35,753 bases of DNA from Flavobacteriales bacterium (lineage in GTDB: Bacteria; Bacteroidota; Bacteroidia; Flavobacteriales_D; Crocinitomicaceae): assembly GCA_947454395.1 (NCBI GenBank), contig CANGLG010000003.1:1-35753 (forward strand). Direction: 5' to 3'. Under the pieces are notes generated by a model that was not told the DNA's origin, did no database searches, and saw only the letters and a list, made by a program, of their open reading frames with translations. Positions 14,842 through 23,115 of the stretch are shown here, one piece after another. Position numbers and translations under genes: made by a program. The first letter of the stretch is position 1. Each line of letters starts with the position of its first letter.

Positions 14842-17034
14842 ATGAAATATTTTTTCGAACATTTTGTTGCTGCGTTTCATATCCCGATAAAAAATCCGGT
14901 ACTTGTTTTTTCATTGCTATTATTTATAATTCTACTATCTCCGATTTTCTTGCGTAAAGTTAGAATACCTTCAATCATCGGCCTAATTATTTCTGGAGTC
15001 ATCATTGGCCCAAACGGATTAAGGTTGATAGGAGAAAAAACGATGGAATCTGAAGGGTCGATTAAACTTTTCTCAACCATTGGCTTACTTTATATTATGT
15101 TTATTGCTGGTCTTGAATTGGATTTAAATCAATTTAAAAAATACCTGAACAAAAGCATCACTTTCGGTTTATTGACGTTTGCATTACCCTTGTTTTTAGG
15201 ATATCCTATTTGTTATTACGCTCTTCATTTAAGTCCAATGGCAAGTTTGCTTACTGCAAGTATGTTTGCTACACACACGCTCGTCGCCTATCCAATTATA
15301 AGTAAATATGGATTATCTAAACACAGTTCAGTTGCAATAACTGTTGGTGGTACGATATTAACAGATACTGCGGTACTTATTATTTTGGCAATAATTTCAA
15401 GTTCAACAAAAGGGAACCTCGATTTTGCCTTTTGGATTCGATTAATCACTTCTTTGAGCATATTCTCTTTTATAATGTTTTTCATTATTCCAAAGGTGGC
15501 TCGTTGGTTCTTTAGTAAATTGGACAGTGAAAAAACTTCCCAATACATCTTCGTGCTTTCGGTTGTTTTCTTCTCTGCGTTTCTTGCAGAGATGGCTGGT
15601 GTAGAACACATTATTGGAGCATTTGTCGCAGGTTTGGTTTTAAATAGATTGATTCCTCACAATTCCATTTTAATGAACCGAGTTGAGTTTATTGGAAATT
15701 CTCTTTTCATTCCATTCTTCCTTATTTTCGTAGGAATGGTGGTCGATTACAAAGCATTTTTTCAGGGGACTTGGCCACTTGTGATTGCCGGTGTTTTGAC
15801 TTCTTTTGCCATCTTTAGTAAATGGCTTGCCGCCTTCGCAACACAGTTGATTTTTAAATTAACCAAAATTGAACGACAAATAATTTTTGGATTAAGTACC
15901 TCACATGCAGCAGCAACGCTGGCAATTATTATGGTTGGTTACGATGGGGGAAAAGGGATTTTGGATATTAATATAGTTAATGGTACAGTACTTTTAATTC
16001 TCTTTACTTGTATGACGGCTTCTTTTGTGACTGAAAGCGCAGGAAAAAAATTATTGATTGAAATATCTGAAAATAGCGACTTAGATGAAAATGAAACTAG
16101 GCTTCGAAACAAGCATATTATGGTTTCAATCAATGAATTAAGCGGTAACGAAAACTTAATTGATTTTGCGCTACTTGTATCCGATCCAAAAGTAATTAAC
16201 CCAATATCCGTTGTTAGTGTTTATCCCAACAACGATCAAGCGGAAAAAATGATTCGTAAATCCAGAAAATCGCTTGAAGACATCGTGAAGCATTTTTCCG
16301 GACATGAATCAAAAATAAATACCATTGCGACCATAGATCACAATTTATCCTCTGGTATTGCAAGGGTTTCCAAAGAACTCGTATCAGATATTGTCATTCT
16401 AAATGACAGCCAAAACAATTTAAACATTCTGAAAAGAATCGTTGGCGATGATCGTGCACATTTACTTGATGTTTGTGATAAAACAATTTTCTTTTGTCAG
16501 CTTGACAAACCTTCTGTTAGTTATGAAAATATCATTTTAGTTGCACCGCCTTTATCCGAACTTGAGCCTACTTTTTCTCTTTGGGTGGAACGTGTGATTC
16601 GACTTGCTAAAGAACTTTCTATTAACATTGAAATTTATGCAACTCACGCAACATTTGAACGCTTTCAAAAAGTAGGGTATGCCAACAAATTGGACTTTAA
16701 TGTCAAGTTAATAGAAATTGAAAGTTCAGAAGACTTTTTCTTACTTTATAATAAGTCAAAGGAAGATCTAATAATATTTTGTTCAGCAAGAGTTGGTTCT
16801 GTTTCATACGAACCTGGATTGGAGGCATTTTCTTCAAAAATTGAAAAAGCTTGCCCAAAAAATGATTCGATTTTTATTTATCCCGGATTGCAATTTGATC
16901 AACTTTACTCTAATTACGAAGATATTTCAGCATCACCAATTCTGGCTGGAGTTGAAACAATTCAAAAAATCGGACGTGAAGTTGGGAATATATTTAAAAA
17001 ATCTGATTCAGACGAAGGCACAACCAAAGATTAG
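14842..17034 (+). CDS. CPA2-type cation:proton antiporter (KefB/Na+/H+ exchanger family)
   Basis: The 730-residue protein has a Na+/H+ exchanger domain of about 12-13 helices (residues 1-395). Typical segments are GLIISGVIIGPNGL and FIAGLELDL near 45-95, a THTLVAYPIISKYGL half-site helix, GGTILTDTAVLI with the ion-binding Asp and GVEHIIGAFVAGLVLNRLIP. Residues about 420-720 form a cytosolic tail of two USP-like segments, a layout common in Bacteroidota antiporters. It exchanges Na+ or K+ for protons across the inner membrane. It starts one base after the deacetylase stop and ends just before the kinase gene. The specific ion cannot be told from sequence. Confidence 0.9.
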   Translation: MKYFFEHFVAAFHIPIKNPVLVFSLLLFIILLSPIFLRKVRIPSIIGLIISGVIIGPNGLRLIGEKTMESEGSIKLFSTIGLLYIMFIAGLELDLNQFKKYLNKSITFGLLTFALPLFLGYPICYYALHLSPMASLLTASMFATHTLVAYPIISKYGLSKHSSVAITVGGTILTDTAVLIILAIISSSTKGNLDFAFWIRLITSLSIFSFIMFFIIPKVARWFFSKLDSEKTSQYIFVLSVVFFSAFLAEMAGVEHIIGAFVAGLVLNRLIPHNSILMNRVEFIGNSLFIPFFLIFVGMVVDYKAFFQGTWPLVIAGVLTSFAIFSKWLAAFATQLIFKLTKIERQIIFGLSTSHAAATLAIIMVGYDGGKGILDINIVNGTVLLILFTCMTASFVTESAGKKLLIEISENSDLDENETRLRNKHIMVSINELSGNENLIDFALLVSDPKVINPISVVSVYPNNDQAEKMIRKSRKSLEDIVKHFSGHESKINTIATIDHNLSSGIARVSKELVSDIVILNDSQNNLNILKRIVGDDRAHLLDVCDKTIFFCQLDKPSVSYENIILVAPPLSELEPTFSLWVERVIRLAKELSINIEIYATHATFERFQKVGYANKLDFNVKLIEIESSEDFFLLYNKSKEDLIIFCSARVGSVSYEPGLEAFSSKIEKACPKNDSIFIYPGLQFDQLYSNYEDISASPILAGVETIQKIGREVGNIFKKSDSDEGTTKD

Positions 17035-17040
17035 CCATTG

Positions 17041-17937
17041 ATGAAAAAACAGACCAATATTCTATTTTACATCCTAAGTGTCTATGTCATATTACAATTT
17101 TTGTGGTGGGGTTTTCACTTAATTCAACTAAGCCAAGAAAGTAATTTAGACGATAAAATAGTTTATAGAAAAATCTTAATGATTGTTGGTGAAGGTTCTG
17201 TTTTTCTATTAATTCTTGTTTTCGGATTATTCAAAATAAGATCCACGATTCGCAAAGAATTAACCTTTTCTCAAAGACAATCAAATTTTTTACTTTCTGT
17301 TACACATGAACTCAAAACTCCCATTGCCTCTACCAAATTGTATCTTCAAACATTAATAAAAAGGGATCTAACCCCTGAAAAGAAAACAGATTTACTCACT
17401 AAAGCACTCGAGGAAAACGAACGGTTGGAATTACTTATAGATAATATCCTAAATGCTTCTCGGTTAGACAACAAAGCGCTTTCACCTGTAATTACAGAAA
17501 TTGAATTCAAATCAACCGTCAAGCAAATCATTGAACGATTCAACAAACGTTTCCAGGAGATAGTAATTGAAATGGACATAGAAAATGAACCGGTTCTACA
17601 AGGAGACAAATTCATGATTGAAACAATCGTAACGAATTTGATTGAAAACGCAATTAAATATGCAGGAAAGAATGCAGGAATTAAGGTTTTTTGCAGACAA
17701 TCTGGAAATTCAATGTCTTTTGGAGTTTGTGATTTAGGGCCTGGAATTCCTCCCGAACAAAAGGGAACAATCTTCAATAAATTTTATCGCGCAGGGAATG
17801 AAGATACCAGGCAAACAAAAGGAAGTGGACTAGGTTTATACATTGTTTCTGAGTTTGTTAATCTGCATCACGGAACAATTGTATGTAAAAATAATTTGCC
17901 CCAAGGCAGTATTTTTGAAGTAACTTTACCATTATGA
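17041..17937 (+). CDS. sensor histidine kinase (HisKA/HATPase_c) without adjacent response regulator
   Basis: The 299-codon frame (298 residues from ATG 17041, chosen over the TTG at 17038) has two membrane helices (about residues 7-27 and 45-65) flanking a short loop of about 18 residues, so there is little external sensor domain. The H box is SVTHELKTPIAS (His89), the N box TNLIENAIKYAG, G1 CDLGPGIP and G2 GSGLGLYIVSEF. It is a complete OmpR-class kinase. It sits in a tight operon between the antiporter and gpmI, with its stop overlapping the gpmI start, and no response regulator lies in this operon. The partner must be elsewhere. Input is probably membrane-borne, perhaps ion or stress related. 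Confidence 0.92.
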   Translation: MKKQTNILFYILSVYVILQFLWWGFHLIQLSQESNLDDKIVYRKILMIVGEGSVFLLILVFGLFKIRSTIRKELTFSQRQSNFLLSVTHELKTPIASTKLYLQTLIKRDLTPEKKTDLLTKALEENERLELLIDNILNASRLDNKALSPVITEIEFKSTVKQIIERFNKRFQEIVIEMDIENEPVLQGDKFMIETIVTNLIENAIKYAGKNAGIKVFCRQSGNSMSFGVCDLGPGIPPEQKGTIFNKFYRAGNEDTRQTKGSGLGLYIVSEFVNLHHGTIVCKNNLPQGSIFEVTLPL

Positions 17938-19448
17938 GCAAACAAGTTGGACTTATTATTTTAGATGGTTGGGGGATAGGAAATGGTTCTAAATCAGATG
18001 CCATCTCAAATGCGAATACTCCGTTTATGGATTCCCTTTTGAATAATTACCCGAATGCGACTTTAAAAACAAGCGGTGAAGATGTTGGTCTTCCTGATGG
18101 TCAAATGGGAAATTCAGAAGTTGGTCATTTGAATATTGGGGCCGGAAGAATTGTTTATCAGGAACTTACACGTATTAATAAAGCAATTCGAGACGGAGAA
18201 TTTCAAATAAATAAGGTTTTAACTTCTGCCTTTGCAGATGCAAAAAAACGTAATTGTAAAGTTCATTTCATAGGACTTGTTTCCAAGGGAGGTGTTCATA
18301 GTTCACAAGAACATTTGTATGCGCTTTGTGATATGGCAAAATCTCATGGATTGGATAAGGTATTTATTCATGCGTTTACCGATGGCCGTGATTGCGATCC
18401 AAAAAGTGGATTGGGTTTTCTTCAAGAATTGAATAATCATTTAAAAAATTCTGCTGGCAAGGTTGCATCTATTGTGGGTCGTTACTACGCGATGGATCGT
18501 GATAATCGGTGGGAACGTGTCAAAAAAGCGTACGACTTGCTGACAAAAGGTGTTGGTTCGCAATTTAATTCACCCGCTGAAGCAATTGAATTTTCCTATC
18601 AAAATGGAATTACAGATGAATTCATTGAGCCAAGTATCATCAATTCTGAAGGAATTATTGAAAATGGAGATGTGGTAATTTGCTTTAATTTTCGAACAGA
18701 TCGTCCGAGAGAAATTACGATTGCTTTAACTCAAAAAGCTTTTCCTGAATGGGAAATGGAGCCTTTGGATTTGCATTATTGCTCGATGACCAATTACGAC
18801 GCGACTTTCAAAAATATAAATGTGGTCTATGAAAAAGATAATTTGTTCAATACACTTGGAGAGGTTGTTTCAAATGCTGGCAAAAAGCAAGTTCGCATTG
18901 CTGAAACAGAGAAATATCCGCATGTAACCTTCTTTTTTAGTGGAGGTCGAGAAGCCGTTTTCCCAAATGAAGATCGAATTTTGGTTAATTCACCTAAGGT
19001 TGCGACTTACGATTTACAGCCGGAAATGAGTGCCTTTGAAGTTCGTGATCGCATAGTTGATTTTATGGGTAATCAAAAGCCTGATTTCATTTGTTTGAAC
19101 TTCGCGAATCCAGACATGGTTGGACATACTGGAGTTTATGAAGCGATTGTAAAGGCTGTCGAGACTGTTGATGCGTGTTTAAATGATGTTGTGAGCAAAG
19201 GACAAGAACTTGGGTATGAGTTCTTAGTCATCGCAGACCATGGAAATGCAGATTATGCATTAAATGACGATGGAAGTCCCAATACGGCTCATAGTTTGAA
19301 TCCGGTTCCGATGGTTTTGGTGACGAATGACAAAAACGTAACACTTCAACCTGGAATTCTTGCCGATGTGGCTCCGACGATTTTAAATCGAATGGGAATT
19401 TCTGCTCCGAAAGAAATGACTGGTAAAAACCTTGCCGAAATCCTTTAA
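17934..19448 (+). CDS. gpmI: 2,3-bisphosphoglycerate-independent phosphoglycerate mutase
   Basis: The 504-residue protein interconverts 3- and 2-phosphoglycerate in glycolysis and gluconeogenesis using two metal ions. The alkaline-phosphatase-like core shows VGLIILDGWGIG (metal-binding Asp11), the nucleophile in GQMGNSEVGHLNIGAGR (Ser61), ADHGNADY and GHTGVYEA with metal ligands, and a phosphotransferase insert of HAFTDGRDCDPKSG and GRYYAMDRDNRWER. Length matches the family (about 505-515). It overlaps the kinase gene by four bases (ATGA) and the MFS gene by one base (TAATG). Its presence in an envelope and transport operon is a chromosomal-context feature, and I see no sign of transfer. Confidence 0.97.
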   Translation: MSKQVGLIILDGWGIGNGSKSDAISNANTPFMDSLLNNYPNATLKTSGEDVGLPDGQMGNSEVGHLNIGAGRIVYQELTRINKAIRDGEFQINKVLTSAFADAKKRNCKVHFIGLVSKGGVHSSQEHLYALCDMAKSHGLDKVFIHAFTDGRDCDPKSGLGFLQELNNHLKNSAGKVASIVGRYYAMDRDNRWERVKKAYDLLTKGVGSQFNSPAEAIEFSYQNGITDEFIEPSIINSEGIIENGDVVICFNFRTDRPREITIALTQKAFPEWEMEPLDLHYCSMTNYDATFKNINVVYEKDNLFNTLGEVVSNAGKKQVRIAETEKYPHVTFFFSGGREAVFPNEDRILVNSPKVATYDLQPEMSAFEVRDRIVDFMGNQKPDFICLNFANPDMVGHTGVYEAIVKAVETVDACLNDVVSKGQELGYEFLVIADHGNADYALNDDGSPNTAHSLNPVPMVLVTNDKNVTLQPGILADVAPTILNRMGISAPKEMTGKNLAEIL

Positions 19449-20695
19449 TGGTGAGTCACGAAAAGCACGATCCCTTTGCCGTATTGAAAATCAAAGACTA
19501 TCAGTTCTTTTTGACTTTTCGATTTTTTCTTACGATGGCCATCCAAATGCAAAGTGTAATTGTGGGTTGGCAAGTTTATTCGATTAGTGGAAGTGTATTG
19601 GATCTTGGATTAATTGGTTTAGCCGAAGCGATTCCTTTCATTTTGATTTCTATCTTTTCAGGGCATATTGCGGATACATTTAACCGAAAGAAAATCATTG
19701 TTCTTTTCACCTTGATTTTTATTTTGGCAAGTACTGCCTTGTTGTACCTATCCATTGAGAATAGTGGTTTATTGAAAACGTATGGGACTTTGCCAATTTT
19801 CATTTTAGTTGGAATGATCGGCATTATTCGCGGATTTATGTCAGCAGCGCTTTCTCCATTTCTTTCTCAACTTTTACCTCGGAAATTATATGGAAATGGC
19901 GCGACTTGGAACAGTACGATTTGGCATTTGGCATCGATTATTGGGCCCTCAATTTCCGGTTTTTTAGTGGCAATTGATTATATGACGGCATATGGTGTGG
20001 CGTTGGTATTCATTTTTATTGCCTTGTTTTCATTGATATTCATTCCGAGGAAGGAAACACCAACGAAAGACGAAGGCGAAAGCATTTGGGAAAGTATCAG
20101 CGTGGGCGTAAAGTTTGTAATGAAAAACCAACTCGTTCTTGGCGCGCTGTCCTTGGATTTATTTGCGGTTTTGTTTGGTGGAGCGGTTGCCCTACTTCCT
20201 GATTTTGCCAAGAATGTGTTAAACGCTGGACCCGTTGAATTGGGATATTTACGTGCAGCTCCTGCATTTGGTGCAGCGATTATGGCTTTAATTATCGCAT
20301 ACAGACCACCCGTTGGAAATGCCGGGAAAATTTTGTTGTATTCCGTTGCGGGGTTTGGAATTTCTACGATTCTATTTGGTTTCTCAACGAATTTCTGGTT
20401 GGCTTTGTTTTTCTTATTCTTGACGGGCGCTTTCGACAATGTGAGTGTGGTAATTCGTCATTCCATTTTGCAACTAGCCACACCGGATCACATGCGAGGA
20501 AGGGTTTCAGCCGTTAACGGAATTTTCATCGGTTCTTCGAATGAAATAGGCGCTTTTGAATCGGGTCTGACTGCCAAATGGTGGGGAACAAAAGCAGCAA
20601 TTGTTGTGGGTGGTTCGTTAACAATGTTAGTGGTGGCAATTACAGGAAAAATCTCACCTAAGTTGAGGAAGCTGAACTTAAAGGATTTGGAGTGA
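19448..20695 (+). CDS. MFS transporter (MFS_3/EntS-like exporter)
   Basis: The 415-residue protein has about 12 hydrophobic helices and the MFS loop motif in SGHIADTFNRKKII between helices 2 and 3, and a second MRGRVSAVNGIFIGSSNE signature in the C half. This is the drug/siderophore-export-like MFS_3 branch. Substrate cannot be deduced. The start codon shares a base with the gpmI stop. The last 11 residues are of interest: the 35 bases at 20661-20695 recur in diverged form at 21291-21325, on the far side of the parDE pair (see findings), so the current 3' end may have been replaced during insertion. Confidence 0.9.
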   Translation: MVSHEKHDPFAVLKIKDYQFFLTFRFFLTMAIQMQSVIVGWQVYSISGSVLDLGLIGLAEAIPFILISIFSGHIADTFNRKKIIVLFTLIFILASTALLYLSIENSGLLKTYGTLPIFILVGMIGIIRGFMSAALSPFLSQLLPRKLYGNGATWNSTIWHLASIIGPSISGFLVAIDYMTAYGVALVFIFIALFSLIFIPRKETPTKDEGESIWESISVGVKFVMKNQLVLGALSLDLFAVLFGGAVALLPDFAKNVLNAGPVELGYLRAAPAFGAAIMALIIAYRPPVGNAGKILLYSVAGFGISTILFGFSTNFWLALFFLFLTGAFDNVSVVIRHSILQLATPDHMRGRVSAVNGIFIGSSNEIGAFESGLTAKWWGTKAAIVVGGSLTMLVVAITGKISPKLRKLNLKDLE

Positions 20696-20706
20696 TTGAA
20701 TTGGAG

Positions 20707-20994
20707 TTAAAGCAGTTGATTAAGATCTTGTCTTCCAATTATTGTCATAATCTCGACTTCTCCATTTGTTGTTTTGAAAAAAATACTATCTACACCACAG
20801 GCGCATCTTCTGTAACCTGATTTAATAAAATCAACAGCTTCAAATGCTTCTGGGTTTTTCGCAATTATTTCGAAATAATCAAAGAAAGACTCAACGTATT
20901 TATCAGCTTGATTAATACCAAATCGATGCACTCCATAATGATGAATCCGAATTAAATCCTCTTTTGCAACATTACTTAACTTATATTTAGCCAT
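20707..20994 (-). CDS. parE: ParE/RelE-family toxin
   Basis: The 95-residue protein has the ParE/RelE fold pattern: a first helix YKLSNVAKEDLIRIHHYG, a helix with Tyr-Phe-Asp-Tyr and Pro-Glu-Ala-Phe, then RRCACGVDSIFFKTTNGEVEIMTIIGRQD, the beta strands that close the fold with the typical IIGRQD end. ParE members poison DNA gyrase while RelE relatives cut mRNA; the fold alone does not decide, but the partner is ParD-like. It overlaps the antitoxin gene by 8 bases, so antitoxin comes first in the transcript. The convergent MFS stop is only 11 bases away. Confidence 0.88.
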   Translation of the reverse strand: MAKYKLSNVAKEDLIRIHHYGVHRFGINQADKYVESFFDYFEIIAKNPEAFEAVDFIKSGYRRCACGVDSIFFKTTNGEVEIMTIIGRQDLNQLL

Positions 20995-21226
20995 TCAGCA
21001 ATTTCTTAGATTGCTTTAAAATTTCAGATTTTGAATCGGTGGTAAATCCAGATTTTTCCGCTCGATCAAGCTTTAATCGTATTAAATCAATTTGCTTTTG
21101 CTGATTCCTTGCTTGACGAATTAAATCATTGACTAATTCACTCTTACTAGAATATTCTTTATTCGCAATTTGATTTTTAAGCCATTCATCATTTGGCTCA
21201 GTAAAGGAAATGCTTTGTCGTCTCAT
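20987..21226 (-). CDS. parD: ParD-type ribbon-helix-helix antitoxin
   Basis: The 79-residue protein begins with a ribbon-helix-helix: strand RRQSISFTEPNDEWLKNQIA, helix and KEYSSKSELVNDLIRQAR. A charged C-terminal tail would wrap the toxin. Antitoxins of this kind neutralise ParE and repress their own promoter as a complex. A perfect TGGTGTA-AATA-TACACCA palindrome (21240-21257) lies 13 bases upstream of the start. The pair is short, stable cargo that often marks integrated DNA; here it is flanked by two versions of the MFS 3' end. Confidence 0.88.
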   Translation of the reverse strand: MRRQSISFTEPNDEWLKNQIANKEYSSKSELVNDLIRQARNQQKQIDLIRLKLDRAEKSGFTTDSKSEILKQSKKLLNG

Positions 21227-21239
21227 AATTTCTTTGTAG

Positions 21240-21257
21240 TGGTGTAAATATACACCA
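21240..21257. promoter_or_regulatory. parDE operator
   Basis: TGGTGTA-AATA-TACACCA is a perfect 7-bp inverted repeat. It overlaps a minus-strand TATATTTA, close to the TAnnTTTG box, with a TTTG 16 bases further upstream. Binding by the ParD ribbon-helix-helix dimer would block the promoter. Confidence 0.75.
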
Positions 21258-21290
21258 AAAACGCATCACAAAATAATATTATTACAACTT

Positions 21291-21325
21291 AGTTGAGGAA
21301 ATTGAATCTAAGAGATTTGGAGTGA
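21291..21325 (+). pseudogene. duplicated, diverged 3' end of the MFS gene
   Basis: The 35 bases match 29 of 35 at 20661-20695. Read in the MFS frame they encode LRKLNLRDLE then a stop, against LRKLNLKDLE in the gene; most differences are silent. It is too short to be a gene and reads as the leftover original end. Confidence 0.8.
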
Positions 21326-21346
21326 GGGTGATTTGGATTTAACTCC

Positions 21347-22309
21347 TTAAGGTTTTTTTATAATTCTGTATGTCGTGTTTGATTTATCCCCCCATTTCTC
21401 AAAAATACCCTGGTCAACTCCATGTTTCAGATCACGGCTTGCTGTTGCTGAAGAAATTTCCTTAAAAACACGCATGTAATCTTTTCGATTGAATTCTGAA
21501 TCAATGGTTTCTGAGAAATAAGTTAGCCGATCCTCCATCGTCATGACGCGACTTTTTAAATCAAGCAAATTAGAAAGAGAATCATTAATGACATGAAGCA
21601 TATACTCGATGAAAGGTGTTGAACTTCCTGATTTGTCACTATTAGAAAGCGCGTGATAATAGTCTTTTTGGGTTTTATGAATACTATTTTCAAAAGGGAT
21701 AAATTCAAAAACTGAATTTTCCTTCATTAAAATCAATGTTTGCCAAAATCGGCCCATTCTCCCGTTACCATCAATGAAAGGATGAATAAATTCCATTTCA
21801 TAGTGAAAAACACAGCTTTTAATTAAAGTTAATTCATTTGATTTTTTCAAGTAGTTAAATAAATCATTCATTAGAAAAGGAACATTATCAGCCGGTGGAG
21901 CTAAATGAGCTATCCGATTACCAGCCACGATGCCAACACCTGTTTTACGGTATTTTCCATTCGTTGAGATTAAACCTTTCATAAGAATTTCATGCGCTTT
22001 GAGGAATGATTTAGAAGAAGTTGGATCGAATAATTTCAATTGATCATAAACCGCAATTGCATTTAATACTTCAATGACATCTTTCTCTGGACCAATTACT
22101 CTCTTTTTCTCAATTAGCGCAGTGATTTGCTCTTCAGTGAGGGTATTTCCCTCAATGCTTAATGACGAATGGATTGTTTTTATTCGGTTTTCCTTCCTGA
22201 GTTTGGGAGAAGGTTTGTCCAAAAATTTAGCGTTAATATGACCAATTTTTTCAGATATTTCAGCAATTAGTTTTAAAATCTCAGAAGTTATCTGATAAGG
22301 AGGATTCAT
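21347..22309 (-). CDS. Fic family AMP-transferase with inhibitory N-terminal helix
   Basis: The 320-residue protein contains the Fic core HPFIDGNGRMGR (residues 176-187, catalytic His176, phosphate-binding GNGR) and, near the N-terminus, the inhibitory helix motif SxxxEG (Ser49 to Glu53-Gly54) typical of class II Fic enzymes. The motif occludes the ATP site until relieved. Fic proteins transfer AMP, and some other groups, to target hydroxyls. The C-terminal 70 residues (KDYMRVFKEISSATASRDL and on) form a winged helix-turn-helix, so it may repress its own gene. Two tandem palindromes lie right upstream of its start. It belongs to the accessory pocket between the MFS and tspO genes. Confidence 0.92.
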   Translation of the reverse strand: MNPPYQITSEILKLIAEISEKIGHINAKFLDKPSPKLRKENRIKTIHSSLSIEGNTLTEEQITALIEKKRVIGPEKDVIEVLNAIAVYDQLKLFDPTSSKSFLKAHEILMKGLISTNGKYRKTGVGIVAGNRIAHLAPPADNVPFLMNDLFNYLKKSNELTLIKSCVFHYEMEFIHPFIDGNGRMGRFWQTLILMKENSVFEFIPFENSIHKTQKDYYHALSNSDKSGSSTPFIEYMLHVINDSLSNLLDLKSRVMTMEDRLTYFSETIDSEFNRKDYMRVFKEISSATASRDLKHGVDQGIFEKWGDKSNTTYRIIKKP

Positions 22310-22312
22310 ATA

Positions 22313-22340
22313 ATGATACTATCATTTGATACTATCAAAT
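22313..22340. promoter_or_regulatory. tandem palindromic operators upstream of fic
   Basis: Two odd palindromes centred on C lie 13 bases apart: ATGATA-C-TATCAT (22313-22325) and ATTTGATA-C-TATCAAAT (22324-22340). They start four bases from the fic ATG, so bound protein would block transcription or initiation. Confidence 0.65.
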
Positions 22341-22355
22341 ATACTTAAATTTAGT

Positions 22356-22721
22356 TTACATCTCTCTTAAAATTTTATCCATCTTTTTGCCTTTGGCCAA
22401 TTCATCTACTAATTTGTCAAGATACCTAACTTGTTTCGTTAACGGATTTTCAATTTCTTCGATCCGATAACCACAGATTACGCCTTTAATCAAGTTGGCA
22501 TTTGGGTTCAATTTTGCTTTTTCAAAGAATGTTTCGAACGTCGCTTTCTCGGTAATTAATTCTTGAATTTTTAGGTTGTCAAAACCTGTTAGCCATTCGA
22601 TGACTTGATTCAATTCTTCAATTGTTCTTCCTTTTTTCTCAATTTTAGCAATGTAAAGCGGATAAACCAAGGCCAAGGTCATTTTCGCCATTCGTTCGTT
22701 ATGTTCAGGTGTTGGTTGCAT
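22356..22721 (-). CDS. DUF2200 domain-containing protein
   Basis: The 121-residue cytosolic protein follows the DUF2200 pattern: MAKMTLALVYPLYIAKIEKK, RTIEELNQVIEWLTGF, then NPNANLIKGVICGYRIEEIE. The family is widespread in bacteria and has no established biochemical role. It has no signal peptide. It is the last of three tightly spaced genes (SAM methyltransferase, DUF1801, DUF2200) with one base to the DUF1801 gene. Such DUF genes travel together in mobile cassettes of soil and aquatic bacteria, which fits this pocket. No catalytic residues are evident. Confidence 0.88.
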   Translation of the reverse strand: MQPTPEHNERMAKMTLALVYPLYIAKIEKKGRTIEELNQVIEWLTGFDNLKIQELITEKATFETFFEKAKLNPNANLIKGVICGYRIEEIENPLTKQVRYLDKLVDELAKGKKMDKILREM

Positions 22722-22722
22722 C

Positions 22723-23115
22723 TTATTTTAGTCGTTCTAATTTCCCTTTTCTCTTGATAATATTTTTATAATCCCATTGTATTTCTCTTGACTTCTTAAG
22801 CCAGCGAATTAAGTCCTCCGTATTTACTTCTGAAAAGTGATTATAAAAGATAGAAGCGTCTTTAAATTTTCCTTCTCTTACAATTAACGATTCTTCATCA
22901 AAATCTGCTCCGCTCCAAAACATCAGTCTGATTCCCTTTTTCTGTTTACTGTATCCAACCACCGGATTTCCGTCTAAAAACCAAACTGGATGGGCGTGCC
23001 AAATTTTACTTTCTGCTTCTTTCAATTCGTTGTTAATTGTGAAAGCGAGTAAGTCGCAAACTTCTTGGTCTGTTTCTGTATGTTGGACGTTATATGACTT
23101 TATTTCTTCGTTCAT
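22723..23115 (-). CDS. DUF1801 (YdhG/SufE-like) domain protein
   Basis: The 130-residue protein has the DUF1801 core: AESKIWHAHPVWFLDGNPVVGY, IRLMFWSGADFDEE and a C-terminal LIRWLKKSREIQWDY. Proteins of this group adopt the YdhG-like alpha/beta fold; the function is unknown, and some are thought to bind small ligands. The start overlaps the methyltransferase stop by four bases (ATGA), indicating a translationally coupled cassette. It is cytosolic and has no visible catalytic motif. Confidence 0.85.
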   Translation of the reverse strand: MNEEIKSYNVQHTETDQEVCDLLAFTINNELKEAESKIWHAHPVWFLDGNPVVGYSKQKKGIRLMFWSGADFDEESLIVREGKFKDASIFYNHFSEVNTEDLIRWLKKSREIQWDYKNIIKRKGKLERLK

